From contig NZ_NNRL01000169.1 of assembly GCF_002252505.1 (NCBI RefSeq), positions 124,001 to 188,000 on the forward strand: DNA of 64,000 nt, given 5' to 3'. The translations under genes and the position numbers were made by a program. Shown one piece after another: positions 25,280 through 35,149 of the stretch (position 1 is the stretch's first letter; each line of letters begins with the position of its first letter). The notes under the pieces are model-generated. The model searched no databases. It was not told the origin of the DNA and saw only the letters and a program-made list of their open reading frames with translations. This DNA comes from Brucella grignonensis (lineage in GTDB: Bacteria; Pseudomonadota; Alphaproteobacteria; Rhizobiales; Rhizobiaceae).

Positions 25280-28200
25280 ATGAAGAATTTTGCATATCGT
25301 GATTATTTCTCGCGCGTATCCGGTTTCTCCAAGGGAACCAGGCGGACACACCGCTGGTTCGATCCGGCCACATTTGCTCGTAAAGGCGTTGCCAGTCTCC
25401 TAAGCGGGCTTCTGGTGTTCCAGCCTGTATTATTGCAAGCACAGCAGCTAACGCCTGATGTGAATGCGCCGATTGGCAATCAGCCGGGTATAGGTGCCGC
25501 ACCCAATGGTGTTCCACTTGTTGATATCGTGACGCCCAACGGACAGGGGCTGTCTCATAATAAATATGGCGACTTCAATGTCGGCACACCTGGTTTGATC
25601 CTCAACAACCACAATGGCGAGCTGGGAACTTCCAAACTCGGTGGTGTGACACCGGGTAATGCCAATCTGAAGAACAGCGGGCCTGCGAGTGTTATTCTGA
25701 ATGAAGTCACAAGCGGCAGCCGGAGTTCACTGCTTGGGCCGACAGAAGTCTTTGGTGGTCGGGCTGATGTCATTATCGCCAACCCGAATGGTATCACCTG
25801 TGATGGCTGCGGCTTTATCAATACGCCACGCGCCACGTTGACCACAGGTAAGCCGGATATTGACGGTACGGGACGGCTTTCCGGTTTTACCGTTCAAGGT
25901 GGTGATGTCACCTTTGGATCGAAAGGCGGCAATTTTGCTTCCGGCGATGGTGCAGTTGATCTGTTCGATATTGTGTCGCGACGCGTTCAGATTGACGGTC
26001 CGATCAATGGCAAAAACCTCCGGCTAACAGCTGGTCGACAAAAGTTCGACTACACCACGGGTGAAGCCACGGCTTTGAGCGGAACTGAGGATGCGGGCGA
26101 GTTCGCCATTGATGGCTCAGCCCTTGGCGCAATGCAGGCGGATCGCATCAAGATCGTTGTCACCGATAAAGGTGCTGGCGTGCGTATGCGCAATGATATG
26201 GCGGCCAATGCGGGCGAGCTGACGCTTACTGCGGATGGCAAAATATCGCTCGGTAATGCTTCTGGTCGTGACGGCGTTTCCGTACAATCGAAAAGCAGAC
26301 AGGTCGAAGCAAAGAAGATCACCTCGAAGAAGAAGGTGGTCGTCAAGGCAGCCAAAGGCATCACAGTGGAAGCGGTTTCCGCCGACGAAGATGTCATTCT
26401 GGGGAATGGCGGTGGCTTGCTTTCTGTCGTAGGGAACGTTGCATCCCTTGGAAATATAGAGCTGACCTCGTCCGGTACGATTACGACTGGCAATGTTGCG
26501 GCTGGCAAGAACGTGAAGCTGCAGGCGGGACAGGGTATTGCGGCTGGTCAGGTGATAGCCGACGGTGCGGCGAACCTGACCACAACATCTGGTAATATCG
26601 CGCTCTCCGGCACTGCCAAAGCGGGCGGCGGCGCGCTGAATATCACTGCCACCTCGGGCGCGATCAGCGCTGCCTCTCTCGTCAGTTTCAACAATATGGC
26701 GCTGACCGCTGGAACCGACATTACGAGCGGTGACATTCTGTCAGGCGGTGACCTTGTTGCTTCCGCGCACTCTCTGAAAGCCGGTAACGTTGTCTCGGGC
26801 GTCGATTTTTCCGCAACGAACGCCGCTGCGAGTGGTGCGATCACCCTTGGAACGTCAGGCGATATGCGCCTTGAAACGACAGGCGGTGTTGATATTGCCT
26901 CGCTGCTTTCTGCCGGAAACCTGAATATTTCAGCGGCTTCGCTTGTAGCGCAAAACGTGACCAGCCACGGGACGGTTGCGATTTCTGGCGACACGAAAGT
27001 CTCGGGCCAGATTCTGGGGCGCGGTGACATTAGCGTCATGGGTACGAACATCAAGGCGGGTGCGATCATTTCCGGCGTTGATTTCGCTGCCAGCAAGTCG
27101 TCGAATGGAGCCATCGCCGTTGGCAACGGGGGCGATATTGCACTTACTGCTGCCGCCGGAACGATTGATGTTGCAACACTTTTGTCGGCAGGCAATCTTC
27201 TTGGCGATGCCGCCACATTCAAAGCCGCCAATGTCACCAGCTATGGTGCGGCCAATATTTCCGGTACAACGACGATCAGTGGCCAGCTTTTGGCTGGCTC
27301 AGACATCACTGTTAACGGCTCAGACATTTCTATCGGTGCTGCTGTTGCTGGTGTCGATCTCAATGCATTGCGCCAAGGCAATATCGTTCTGGGTAATGGC
27401 GCACACACGCTTAACCTCGTCGCAACAGCTGGTGATCTGAAAGCAGATCGATTGCTTTCTTCCGGAAACACAACTGCTTCTGCATCAGCAAATCTGTTCG
27501 CCAATATCCTCACGCATGGCGATTTGCATCTCACTGCAGGTGGCACTCTTACCCTTTCGGGTCAGTCGCTTTCCGGTGGCAATGCAACTCTCACAGCAGG
27601 TTCGATGAATATCGGAACGCTTGTTTCCGGTGTTGATTTTGTAGCAACTGAACAATCAGGCGGATCGCTCACATTAAAGTCTAACAATACTCAATCCGGC
27701 TACACGACATTAACGACGAATGGCACGATTGATGCCGGAACCTTGTTGTCCGCACAGGCTTTGACGGTCAATGCGGGCTCGTTCAATGCCACAAACGTCA
27801 CCAGCAACACCACAGCCAATATCACGGGCGCGACAACGATCAGTGGCCAGCTTTTGGCGGGTTCTGATCTTTCCGTTACGGGGGCTGCAATCAACATCGC
27901 GACAGCTGTCGCTGGCATTGATCTGGTCGCTTTGGCCAAAGGAACAATAGCAACAAGCAATGTTGCAAGTGGCCTCAGCCTGATTGCTACGGCTGGTGAT
28001 CTGATCGTCAATCGTCTTCTTTCTTCTGGCAACACAGTCGCCTCTGCCACTGGAAACTTATCCGCGAATGTCGTTTCGCGTGGCGATCTGAATCTGACAG
28101 CAGGGGGCGCAGTTACGCTTTCAGGCCAGTCTCTGGCAGGTGGCAATGCAACGATTAACGGAGCATCGCTGAATATTGGCGCACTTGTTTCTGGTGTTGA

Positions 28201-31200
28201 TTTTGCTTCGACCGAGCAATCGGGCGGTTCGCTTATCCTCAAAACAGGAGTGGCAACCGTCGGTCAGATGACGCTTACGGCTGCCAGTGGTTCACTCACT
28301 GCCGATCAGCTGCTGAGTGGTGGCGACCTGAAGGCCAAAGCGCAACAGAATATCTCCTATAACAGCCTGCAAAGTTTTGCTTCTGCCGATCTGAATTCGG
28401 TTCTCGGGGCGATCAGCGTTGATAAGAATACGGTCGCAAAGGGCAATATCGCACTCACATTGCAAAGCCTTGATTTGAGCAATAATCGTTCCAGGCTTGC
28501 GACTGCCGGAAACCTTATCGTCAACGCGGCGTATGCCAATCTTTCGAACGCGACGCTCACTTTTGGCGGTATTGCTCTGAACCTCACAGGTTCTGCTGAC
28601 GCATCAAATTCGAAAATCCGCGCGGTTACGACCGACGGCGGCAGCGGTAACATTGTAATCAATGCCCAGACAATATCGACGACGTCTGCGACAGCGCTCC
28701 TTGCTGCAAACGATCTGACGCTGACGCTGGCCTCCCTGACCAATCCGGGTCAGCTTGCCGCCAACAACAATCTGACCTTCAATATTGCAGGCAATTTCAC
28801 CAATACGTCGTCCGGTCTTGTTTATGCCGGGCAGGATGGTCGCCTTTATGTTGCAGGCGATCTTCTCAACGATCAGGGTGCGATCCTTGTCGGACAGGAT
28901 TTGACCATTGCCGCGAATGCAAATGGCGGACGCAATCAATCGATCACCAATGTCTCTGGTCTTATTAAGGCTGGGCGTGATGCCAATATTACAACGGCAA
29001 ATTTGACCAATAAGCGCAGTTCGGTTCCGACCTGGTCGACAGTTGTTGTGAGCAATGACGATATTACAAAGTTTGAGCTCAACCCAGAGATTTGGGGTAA
29101 GCCGCTTGGACACATCTTCGTCAATTCAAATACCAATGCACCGCTCAATCTTTATCCCGGTGAAGATTATGCCGGGCTTGAGTGGATGGCGCAGCTTTAC
29201 GGTGTCATCACCTTTGCCGATGGAACTTCCTATCGCACGCGCAGTCTGCAGTCCTACGAGGAAAATACGCCCTGGAAATGGGGCGACAGCCTCAAAAGCG
29301 TTCCGGCAATGCAGAACTGGCTGCTGTCGCGTTATCTGGGCGACGGAAAAGGCAACATTCTTCTGACACCTGATTTGCAGAGCAAATCGGTCATTATTGT
29401 CAACAAGAGCGATCCGTTTGCCTGGACGTTTACCTGGGATGAAGCGACGCAGATGCGTCAGTCGATTGAGGAACAGCGGTTTGATGGTGATCTGTCGCCA
29501 GAAGCGCTCATCCAGACAGGCCGCAATCTGAACATTGATGCGACGATCCTCAACAATGCGTATAGCTCGATTGAAGCGGGTGGAAATGCGAAACTAACGG
29601 GTTCGGTTCTGAACAATGAAGGTGTTGCACTCTATCGCACTGTGACTTCCAAGTGTGAGGCGACAGGTGGTTGTGAGGCTTACGATGCCAATGGCAATCG
29701 TGATGGTGTCAATGATCTCGACAAGGGTAATTCTCGGGTAACAGGCCAAACGATTGTTGGAGGCGCATTCGGTAACATCAAAGCGGCTGGCAATATGGAT
29801 ATCAGCGGCTTTGCGAGCGTCAACAACACCTCGACACCGGGGTCAATTGCTGGCGGCGCACAGTTATCTTCAGCACCAGTTACCAATGATCCGACTGCAG
29901 CCTTGAATGGTCTGACAGCAGCGGGTGCATTGTTCTCACCAAATCCTGCAATAGCAAATCTGTTGGCTGAAAAGGGTATTTCGATTTCCGGAAATAGCCT
30001 GCAAGCAGGCGGACTGCCATTATCACCAGCAGAAATTATTGCGGCTTTGGGTTCGAGCGCGCCCAAACCAGACTCTGGTGGTTTTGGTGGCACAATTCCC
30101 GGACAAGTCTTTCTCTATGAAACCCGTGCTGAGTTTCTCGACGTAAGCAAGTTCTACGGTTCGGGCTATTTCATCAATCGAATTGGTTATAACCCTGACC
30201 GTTCTATCCCGTTTATGGGGGATGCCTATTTCGAGAACCAGCTGGTCGATCAACAATTGCGTCAGCTTATCAATCAGGGGCTTGATAAGGGTTCGTTCAT
30301 ACCGGGAAGTGACGCCATTGAGCAGATGAAGGTTTTGCTTGATCGTGGTGCGGACTTCGCGAGTGCCAATGGTCTGACAATCGGCGAAAAACTTTCACCG
30401 GAACTTATCGCTAATCTGACCGAAACAATGGTCTGGTATGAGAAGAAGACGGTCAACGGCATCGAGGTTCTGGTTCCTACCGTCTACATCGCCAATGCCG
30501 ATAAGGCGAACTTGACGGTTGCGGGCGCAATCATCGCTGGCGATACCGTCAACCTGAATGTCGGTGATGTCACTAACTCTGGCATCATCTCCGCAAAGAC
30601 TGACCTCAAGCTTGATGCAGCCAACATCGTTGCGACGGGTGGCAGCTTTGCGGCTGGAAACAATGTGTCGCTTTCTGCATCGCAGAACCTGACAATTACT
30701 GCATCCGACATGCAGATCGGCGGCGAGACTTTCGTCAAATCCGGCAGTGGTGTGACGGCAGGTGGCAATGCCAGCCTTGCAGCTGGCAATGACCTCACCT
30801 TGCGTGGTGCAGAGGTCAAAGCAGGTAATGACGTCGATCTCACGGGACAAACTGTGACCCTCGACACGGCAAAAGCGACCAATAATGGTTCCGACAATGT
30901 CATCGGCACAAATGTCCAATCGGGCGGCGATACGACGATCACCGCCAAACAGGATGTGAATGTTATTGGTTCCAATGTTGCAGCTGGCGGCAATCTCGGC
31001 ATTGAGGCTGAACAAGGTTCGGTCAATGTTGTCGCGGCGGGTGTTGATAAGAAAGTCAACGGCGTTGCTGGCACACGCATGTCGCAGACCGACTCCACCT
31101 TTGCGCAAACGTCAAACCTGTCGTCGGGAGGTGACACCTCAATCAAATCAGGCGACGATATTCTGATATCGGGTTCAAAGGTGAAGGCAGGCGGAGACGT

Positions 31201-34200
31201 CTCGCTAGAAGCCAAGGACGATATTAATATCACGGTGGCCCAACAGCGCACCGAAACAATCGGCTCGGAAGTCAAGCAGGGCTCCGAGACTCATATCGGT
31301 TCGGAAATCAGCGCAGGCGGTTCGGTCACCGTTGCAGCAGGGGATAAGACCGATGTCGACAATCCGCATGATCTCAACATTATCGGCTCGAAGATTGACG
31401 CCAAGGGCAAGGTTGATCTCAGCGCTACCGACAATGTCACCATCGCAGAAGCACGAGATACAGGCTATTCGCAGCTTGATACGAGTTCAAAGGGCATTTT
31501 CAGCAAGAAGGAAAGCCATAGTCGCACGGATACGGAGACCGCTGTTGGATCATCGATTAGTGGTGGTAGCGGTGTCGATATCAGCTCCGGCAAGGATACG
31601 GTCATTTCTGCCTCGAACATTCAGGCGGGAACGGCCGATAACAAGGCTGATCTGAATATCGATGCAGGTGGTGATCTGATCATAGCTTCAGGCAAGAACA
31701 CCTCTGAAACTGATGCCTCCAAATCAAAATCAGGACTTCTGTCGAAGAAGAGCGACAAGGGACACACTTACGATGAAACGACGGTTGCATCCGAGCTTGG
31801 CGCGTCCGGCAATGTGAACCTCAATGCTGGCGACAATGTCGTGATCGCAGGCTCCAAGGTCACGGCTGGTGAAGATATTGGCATCGAAGGCGACAGCGTT
31901 TCGATCATCGGTGCGCAGGAACAGCATGACAGCGCATCATCTTCCAAAAAGTCGGGTCTAGGTGCAGGCTCCGGCGACGGCTTTTATTCGGTCTGGGGCA
32001 AGGAAGAAAAAAGCAGCAAGGAAAACATTGTTGCGAACGTTGGTTCTGAGCTTTCGGCAGGAAATGATGTTTCCATCAAAGCCCGTGAGAGCGATGTTAA
32101 TATTGTCGGCAGCCAAGTCGAAGCGGGCAACGATATTGCGCTGGATGCGGCGCGCGACGTGAATATTCTGCCAGGTGCGGAAAGTTACGCATCTGAGGAC
32201 AAGGAAAAGCGATCAGGCTTCGGTGTCCAGGTGAAGTCCAGCGAAGGCAGTGCTTCCATCGGAATCGGATTTGGTTCGTCGAAAGACGAAACAAAGCAGG
32301 GTGCTGAGACAAATGCTGTCTCAAGTCTTCAGGCTGGCAATAACGTCACCATCAATGCTGGTCGTGATGCCAATCTGCAAGCGGCCACGGTTGAAGCAGA
32401 TAACGATGTAGTCATCACAGCGGAGCGCGACGTCAATCTTCTCGCCGCACAGGACAAGACCAATTATGAATATATGCATGAGGAACTGTTTGCGGGCATC
32501 ACCGCGAGTGTTTCCACAGGTCTGGTCAGTTCGGCAAAAAGCATTGCTGATGCGGCGGGCAAGGTTGCCAATGTGTCAGACGGTTATTCCGCAGCCAATG
32601 CAGGCTTTGCAGGTCTGAAAGCCTATGATGCGATCAACAATCTCTCATCTATGGTGATGCCAGATGCCAACGGCAACTATGGCAATATTGCCTCCGCTTC
32701 AGTTGGCATCGGTTTTGAATATTCCAAGTCGAAGGAGAATGCTGAAAGCTCGATACCGGTTGTCACAGGTATTCGCGGCGGCAACAGTGTTTCCATAGAA
32801 GCTAAATCAGGCGACATCAACAGCCATGGCGCACAGATCGTGGCTGGCTACGACGAAAACGGTCTGCTGTCCGGCGGTGCAGGTGATATCAACCTGAAAG
32901 CGGGCAATGATATCAATCTGGAAAGTGCGCAGGCAACCAACAGTTCATCGTCGTCTAGCAAATCTGCTGGTGCAAGCGTTGGTTATTCTGTCGGTGTTGG
33001 TCTGGGTGGCGCGGCGGGTGGCTGGACCGGAAGTGCGAATGGCAGTTCGGGCAAGTCGAACAGCAATGGCACGACGCAGGTTAACACCCACGTCACCGGT
33101 ACAGGCAACATCAATATTGAATCCGGTCGTGACACCAATCTGAAGGGTGCGGTTGTCGAAGGCGAGACGATCACCGCCAATGTCGGGCGTGATCTCAACA
33201 TCATCTCTGTTCCTGATACGGGTGAAAGCTCCAACAGTTCGACTTCGTTCGGCATCAGCGGTTCTCTGACTGGTGGAGTGCCGAAGGTCACGGGTGTGTC
33301 GCCGGGTTATGGTACAGGATCAGGTGAAACCAACTGGATCGGCGAGCAGTCCGGTCTCGTATCGAAAGGCGAGATGGATGTTCGCGTCGAGGGCAACACG
33401 CATCTTGGCGCAGGCAAGATTGTTTCCGAAAGCGGTGATCTGAAGCTCGATACTGGTACGCTGACTCATGAGGATTTCTCCGGCTCGAAGAAATATGAAG
33501 GCTTCGACATTCAGGCCAATATTGACCTGACGCCTAAGGATGCAGACGGCAACAAACAGCAGCAGCCAGATCAGACGTCGCAGCCAAAGACCACCGCAGA
33601 AGGTACTTACCAACTTGATGATACGCGTCAGGAAGTGCGCGCCACCGTCGGGCCGGGTGAGATCATTATTCGCGACAAGGACAAGCAGGCCGAACTTGAA
33701 GCCAGCGGCCAGACCGAAGACGTCGCTGCGCTTAACCGCGATCCCGACAAGGCGTATGAGATCACCAAGGATAAGCATGTCGAGATCGAATACTATCTGT
33801 CGGAAACCAGCCTGAATGCCGTCGCATCGAGCATCGGAAAGGCAATGGAACCGGGCAGCTTCGTGGATCGCTATCTGCTCGGGAAAAACCTGACACCTGA
33901 AGAGCGTTCAAACATTCGCGAAGGACTGGACGCGATTAATAACGGTGGCAGCTTCGGTGGTTGTGGCGGACAGCGCCAAGGCTTTAACAGATACAATCCG
34001 TTAGGATGGATCGTGGCATCTGCTTATGCTTACGATCTTAGCTGCACTATCATCAAGGCTGACGGTACTCGTATCAAACTGGGTGTACAGACCTACGAAA
34101 ACTGTAAAGACTCGATTCAAGCTTACCTCAATTCGCTTCCGTACGATGAGCGCATTACTCTTATCAGGTCTGTCGGAGCAGCGTCTGGTAGCGGTCTAAT

Positions 34201-34789
34201 TGCTGCGAATTTTGAGGATATGACGTTAGCTGGTTGGTTCCTTGACGCTGTCTATAAACTCGACCAGTCCAGCTCTGGTCCAAATACTCAAGTCTACCTT
34301 CAGGCAAAGTCTGAAGCTCAACAAATGGTGATTAACCTAGGGCCTACTCTATATCAAATCTGGCACGACCCTTCGCTCAATACCGAGCAAAAATTTGCGG
34401 AGATGGCGGCAAACGGTATCGATGTCGGCCAACTAATGGCCTCAGCAATGCTGGGTGTTGCTGTCGGTGGACTAAAGCTTCCGACCAGAATCGACCAGAA
34501 AGCCGCTACTCATATCTTAGACGGGGAGAGTCCAACTTCGGGTGGACACCGTAGTGGGACAGGGAGCTCAGGCAAGTCCGAATTCCCATCAACTTGGAGT
34601 GATCAGAAAATCCTCAATTCCGTATCCAATATTGCTGCTGATCCGAACACGAAATGGTCTCGCCCGGACGCGCGTGGATATGTTACGACAACCGGGACTA
34701 GAGATGGTATAGAAATAAAAGTCGTTCTTGATAGTAGGAACAATCGTATTGTTACCGGATACCCGTTAAATACTCCAAGGAATCCTTGA
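25280..34789 (+). CDS. cdiA: Contact-dependent inhibition exoprotein CdiA / filamentous haemagglutinin with C-terminal EndoU RNase
   Basis: A 3169-residue surface protein. An extended signal region ends with the hydrophobic stretch VASLLSGLLVFQPVLLQAQ. The TPS domain (about 50-270) has NPNGITCDGCGFINTPRATL. Residues about 300-1150 are haemagglutinin repeats, including two near-identical 188-residue units (DNA offset 564 bp). About 1750-2700 is a Gly/Ser/Asp-rich second repeat block (AGGDVSLEAKDDINI and many like it). The conserved pretoxin boundary is KAYEITKDKHVEIEYYLSE near residue 2838. The variable tail ends in an EndoU-type nuclease (about 3077-3169): HILDGES, GGHRSGTG and TTTGTRDGIEIKVVLDS supply the expected His, His and later residues. 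Delivered into a touching neighbour it would cleave RNA. The start ATG 25280 is set from the signal sequence. Confidence 0.92.
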   Translation: MKNFAYRDYFSRVSGFSKGTRRTHRWFDPATFARKGVASLLSGLLVFQPVLLQAQQLTPDVNAPIGNQPGIGAAPNGVPLVDIVTPNGQGLSHNKYGDFNVGTPGLILNNHNGELGTSKLGGVTPGNANLKNSGPASVILNEVTSGSRSSLLGPTEVFGGRADVIIANPNGITCDGCGFINTPRATLTTGKPDIDGTGRLSGFTVQGGDVTFGSKGGNFASGDGAVDLFDIVSRRVQIDGPINGKNLRLTAGRQKFDYTTGEATALSGTEDAGEFAIDGSALGAMQADRIKIVVTDKGAGVRMRNDMAANAGELTLTADGKISLGNASGRDGVSVQSKSRQVEAKKITSKKKVVVKAAKGITVEAVSADEDVILGNGGGLLSVVGNVASLGNIELTSSGTITTGNVAAGKNVKLQAGQGIAAGQVIADGAANLTTTSGNIALSGTAKAGGGALNITATSGAISAASLVSFNNMALTAGTDITSGDILSGGDLVASAHSLKAGNVVSGVDFSATNAAASGAITLGTSGDMRLETTGGVDIASLLSAGNLNISAASLVAQNVTSHGTVAISGDTKVSGQILGRGDISVMGTNIKAGAIISGVDFAASKSSNGAIAVGNGGDIALTAAAGTIDVATLLSAGNLLGDAATFKAANVTSYGAANISGTTTISGQLLAGSDITVNGSDISIGAAVAGVDLNALRQGNIVLGNGAHTLNLVATAGDLKADRLLSSGNTTASASANLFANILTHGDLHLTAGGTLTLSGQSLSGGNATLTAGSMNIGTLVSGVDFVATEQSGGSLTLKSNNTQSGYTTLTTNGTIDAGTLLSAQALTVNAGSFNATNVTSNTTANITGATTISGQLLAGSDLSVTGAAINIATAVAGIDLVALAKGTIATSNVASGLSLIATAGDLIVNRLLSSGNTVASATGNLSANVVSRGDLNLTAGGAVTLSGQSLAGGNATINGASLNIGALVSGVDFASTEQSGGSLILKTGVATVGQMTLTAASGSLTADQLLSGGDLKAKAQQNISYNSLQSFASADLNSVLGAISVDKNTVAKGNIALTLQSLDLSNNRSRLATAGNLIVNAAYANLSNATLTFGGIALNLTGSADASNSKIRAVTTDGGSGNIVINAQTISTTSATALLAANDLTLTLASLTNPGQLAANNNLTFNIAGNFTNTSSGLVYAGQDGRLYVAGDLLNDQGAILVGQDLTIAANANGGRNQSITNVSGLIKAGRDANITTANLTNKRSSVPTWSTVVVSNDDITKFELNPEIWGKPLGHIFVNSNTNAPLNLYPGEDYAGLEWMAQLYGVITFADGTSYRTRSLQSYEENTPWKWGDSLKSVPAMQNWLLSRYLGDGKGNILLTPDLQSKSVIIVNKSDPFAWTFTWDEATQMRQSIEEQRFDGDLSPEALIQTGRNLNIDATILNNAYSSIEAGGNAKLTGSVLNNEGVALYRTVTSKCEATGGCEAYDANGNRDGVNDLDKGNSRVTGQTIVGGAFGNIKAAGNMDISGFASVNNTSTPGSIAGGAQLSSAPVTNDPTAALNGLTAAGALFSPNPAIANLLAEKGISISGNSLQAGGLPLSPAEIIAALGSSAPKPDSGGFGGTIPGQVFLYETRAEFLDVSKFYGSGYFINRIGYNPDRSIPFMGDAYFENQLVDQQLRQLINQGLDKGSFIPGSDAIEQMKVLLDRGADFASANGLTIGEKLSPELIANLTETMVWYEKKTVNGIEVLVPTVYIANADKANLTVAGAIIAGDTVNLNVGDVTNSGIISAKTDLKLDAANIVATGGSFAAGNNVSLSASQNLTITASDMQIGGETFVKSGSGVTAGGNASLAAGNDLTLRGAEVKAGNDVDLTGQTVTLDTAKATNNGSDNVIGTNVQSGGDTTITAKQDVNVIGSNVAAGGNLGIEAEQGSVNVVAAGVDKKVNGVAGTRMSQTDSTFAQTSNLSSGGDTSIKSGDDILISGSKVKAGGDVSLEAKDDINITVAQQRTETIGSEVKQGSETHIGSEISAGGSVTVAAGDKTDVDNPHDLNIIGSKIDAKGKVDLSATDNVTIAEARDTGYSQLDTSSKGIFSKKESHSRTDTETAVGSSISGGSGVDISSGKDTVISASNIQAGTADNKADLNIDAGGDLIIASGKNTSETDASKSKSGLLSKKSDKGHTYDETTVASELGASGNVNLNAGDNVVIAGSKVTAGEDIGIEGDSVSIIGAQEQHDSASSSKKSGLGAGSGDGFYSVWGKEEKSSKENIVANVGSELSAGNDVSIKARESDVNIVGSQVEAGNDIALDAARDVNILPGAESYASEDKEKRSGFGVQVKSSEGSASIGIGFGSSKDETKQGAETNAVSSLQAGNNVTINAGRDANLQAATVEADNDVVITAERDVNLLAAQDKTNYEYMHEELFAGITASVSTGLVSSAKSIADAAGKVANVSDGYSAANAGFAGLKAYDAINNLSSMVMPDANGNYGNIASASVGIGFEYSKSKENAESSIPVVTGIRGGNSVSIEAKSGDINSHGAQIVAGYDENGLLSGGAGDINLKAGNDINLESAQATNSSSSSSKSAGASVGYSVGVGLGGAAGGWTGSANGSSGKSNSNGTTQVNTHVTGTGNINIESGRDTNLKGAVVEGETITANVGRDLNIISVPDTGESSNSSTSFGISGSLTGGVPKVTGVSPGYGTGSGETNWIGEQSGLVSKGEMDVRVEGNTHLGAGKIVSESGDLKLDTGTLTHEDFSGSKKYEGFDIQANIDLTPKDADGNKQQQPDQTSQPKTTAEGTYQLDDTRQEVRATVGPGEIIIRDKDKQAELEASGQTEDVAALNRDPDKAYEITKDKHVEIEYYLSETSLNAVASSIGKAMEPGSFVDRYLLGKNLTPEERSNIREGLDAINNGGSFGGCGGQRQGFNRYNPLGWIVASAYAYDLSCTIIKADGTRIKLGVQTYENCKDSIQAYLNSLPYDERITLIRSVGAASGSGLIAANFEDMTLAGWFLDAVYKLDQSSSGPNTQVYLQAKSEAQQMVINLGPTLYQIWHDPSLNTEQKFAEMAANGIDVGQLMASAMLGVAVGGLKLPTRIDQKAATHILDGESPTSGGHRSGTGSSGKSEFPSTWSDQKILNSVSNIAADPNTKWSRPDARGYVTTTGTRDGIEIKVVLDSRNNRIVTGYPLNTPRNP

Positions 34790-35094
34790 TGACCTCCGCA
34801 ATTGTTGAGAAAAACCTAAAATTTATAGCAGGCGAATTAATAAACAAGGGCGAATATTACGAACCATTATATGATAACGAAATGCCTTATGAAGAGCAGA
34901 TTATTTCGATTTTTGAGTATATTGATCATGGGGAGTATGGTGTTGCATATGAAAATTTGATCTGCCTTCTGGAGAGATCAAAGACTTGCGTTTCAGCAAA
35001 AGCAACTGTGAAAATAATAGAGGTTTCGTTACTTTTCGGTTTCAAGACAGAAAGGCTAGAAGATCGTATATTTGATCGCCGCTTGATCGGTTAG
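34789..35094 (+). CDS. cdiI: CDI immunity protein for the EndoU-type toxin
   Basis: A 101-residue, AT-rich cytoplasmic protein, mostly alpha-helical by composition (KNLKFIAGELINKGEYYEPL; QIISIFEYIDHGEYGVAYEN). The ATG overlaps the cdiA stop (TGATG) and AAGGA lies seven bases before it. No signal peptide is present. Position and size are those of a cognate CdiI, which binds and blocks the toxin tail made by siblings. The base composition is lower in G+C than cdiA, as is usual for swapped CT/immunity modules. I do not recognise the family by name, but similar small helical proteins follow EndoU toxins elsewhere. Confidence 0.8.
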   Translation: MTSAIVEKNLKFIAGELINKGEYYEPLYDNEMPYEEQIISIFEYIDHGEYGVAYENLICLLERSKTCVSAKATVKIIEVSLLFGFKTERLEDRIFDRRLIG

Positions 35095-35149
35095 GCGACT
35101 TGGATGAACGTGCTGCTTTTGGCGATGGGGGATTTCGTGAAGGTAACGT

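Noticed and set aside
26050..28743. Several long frames antisense to cdiA
   Set aside because: They mirror the repeats of cdiA and lack family resemblance or ribosome sites.
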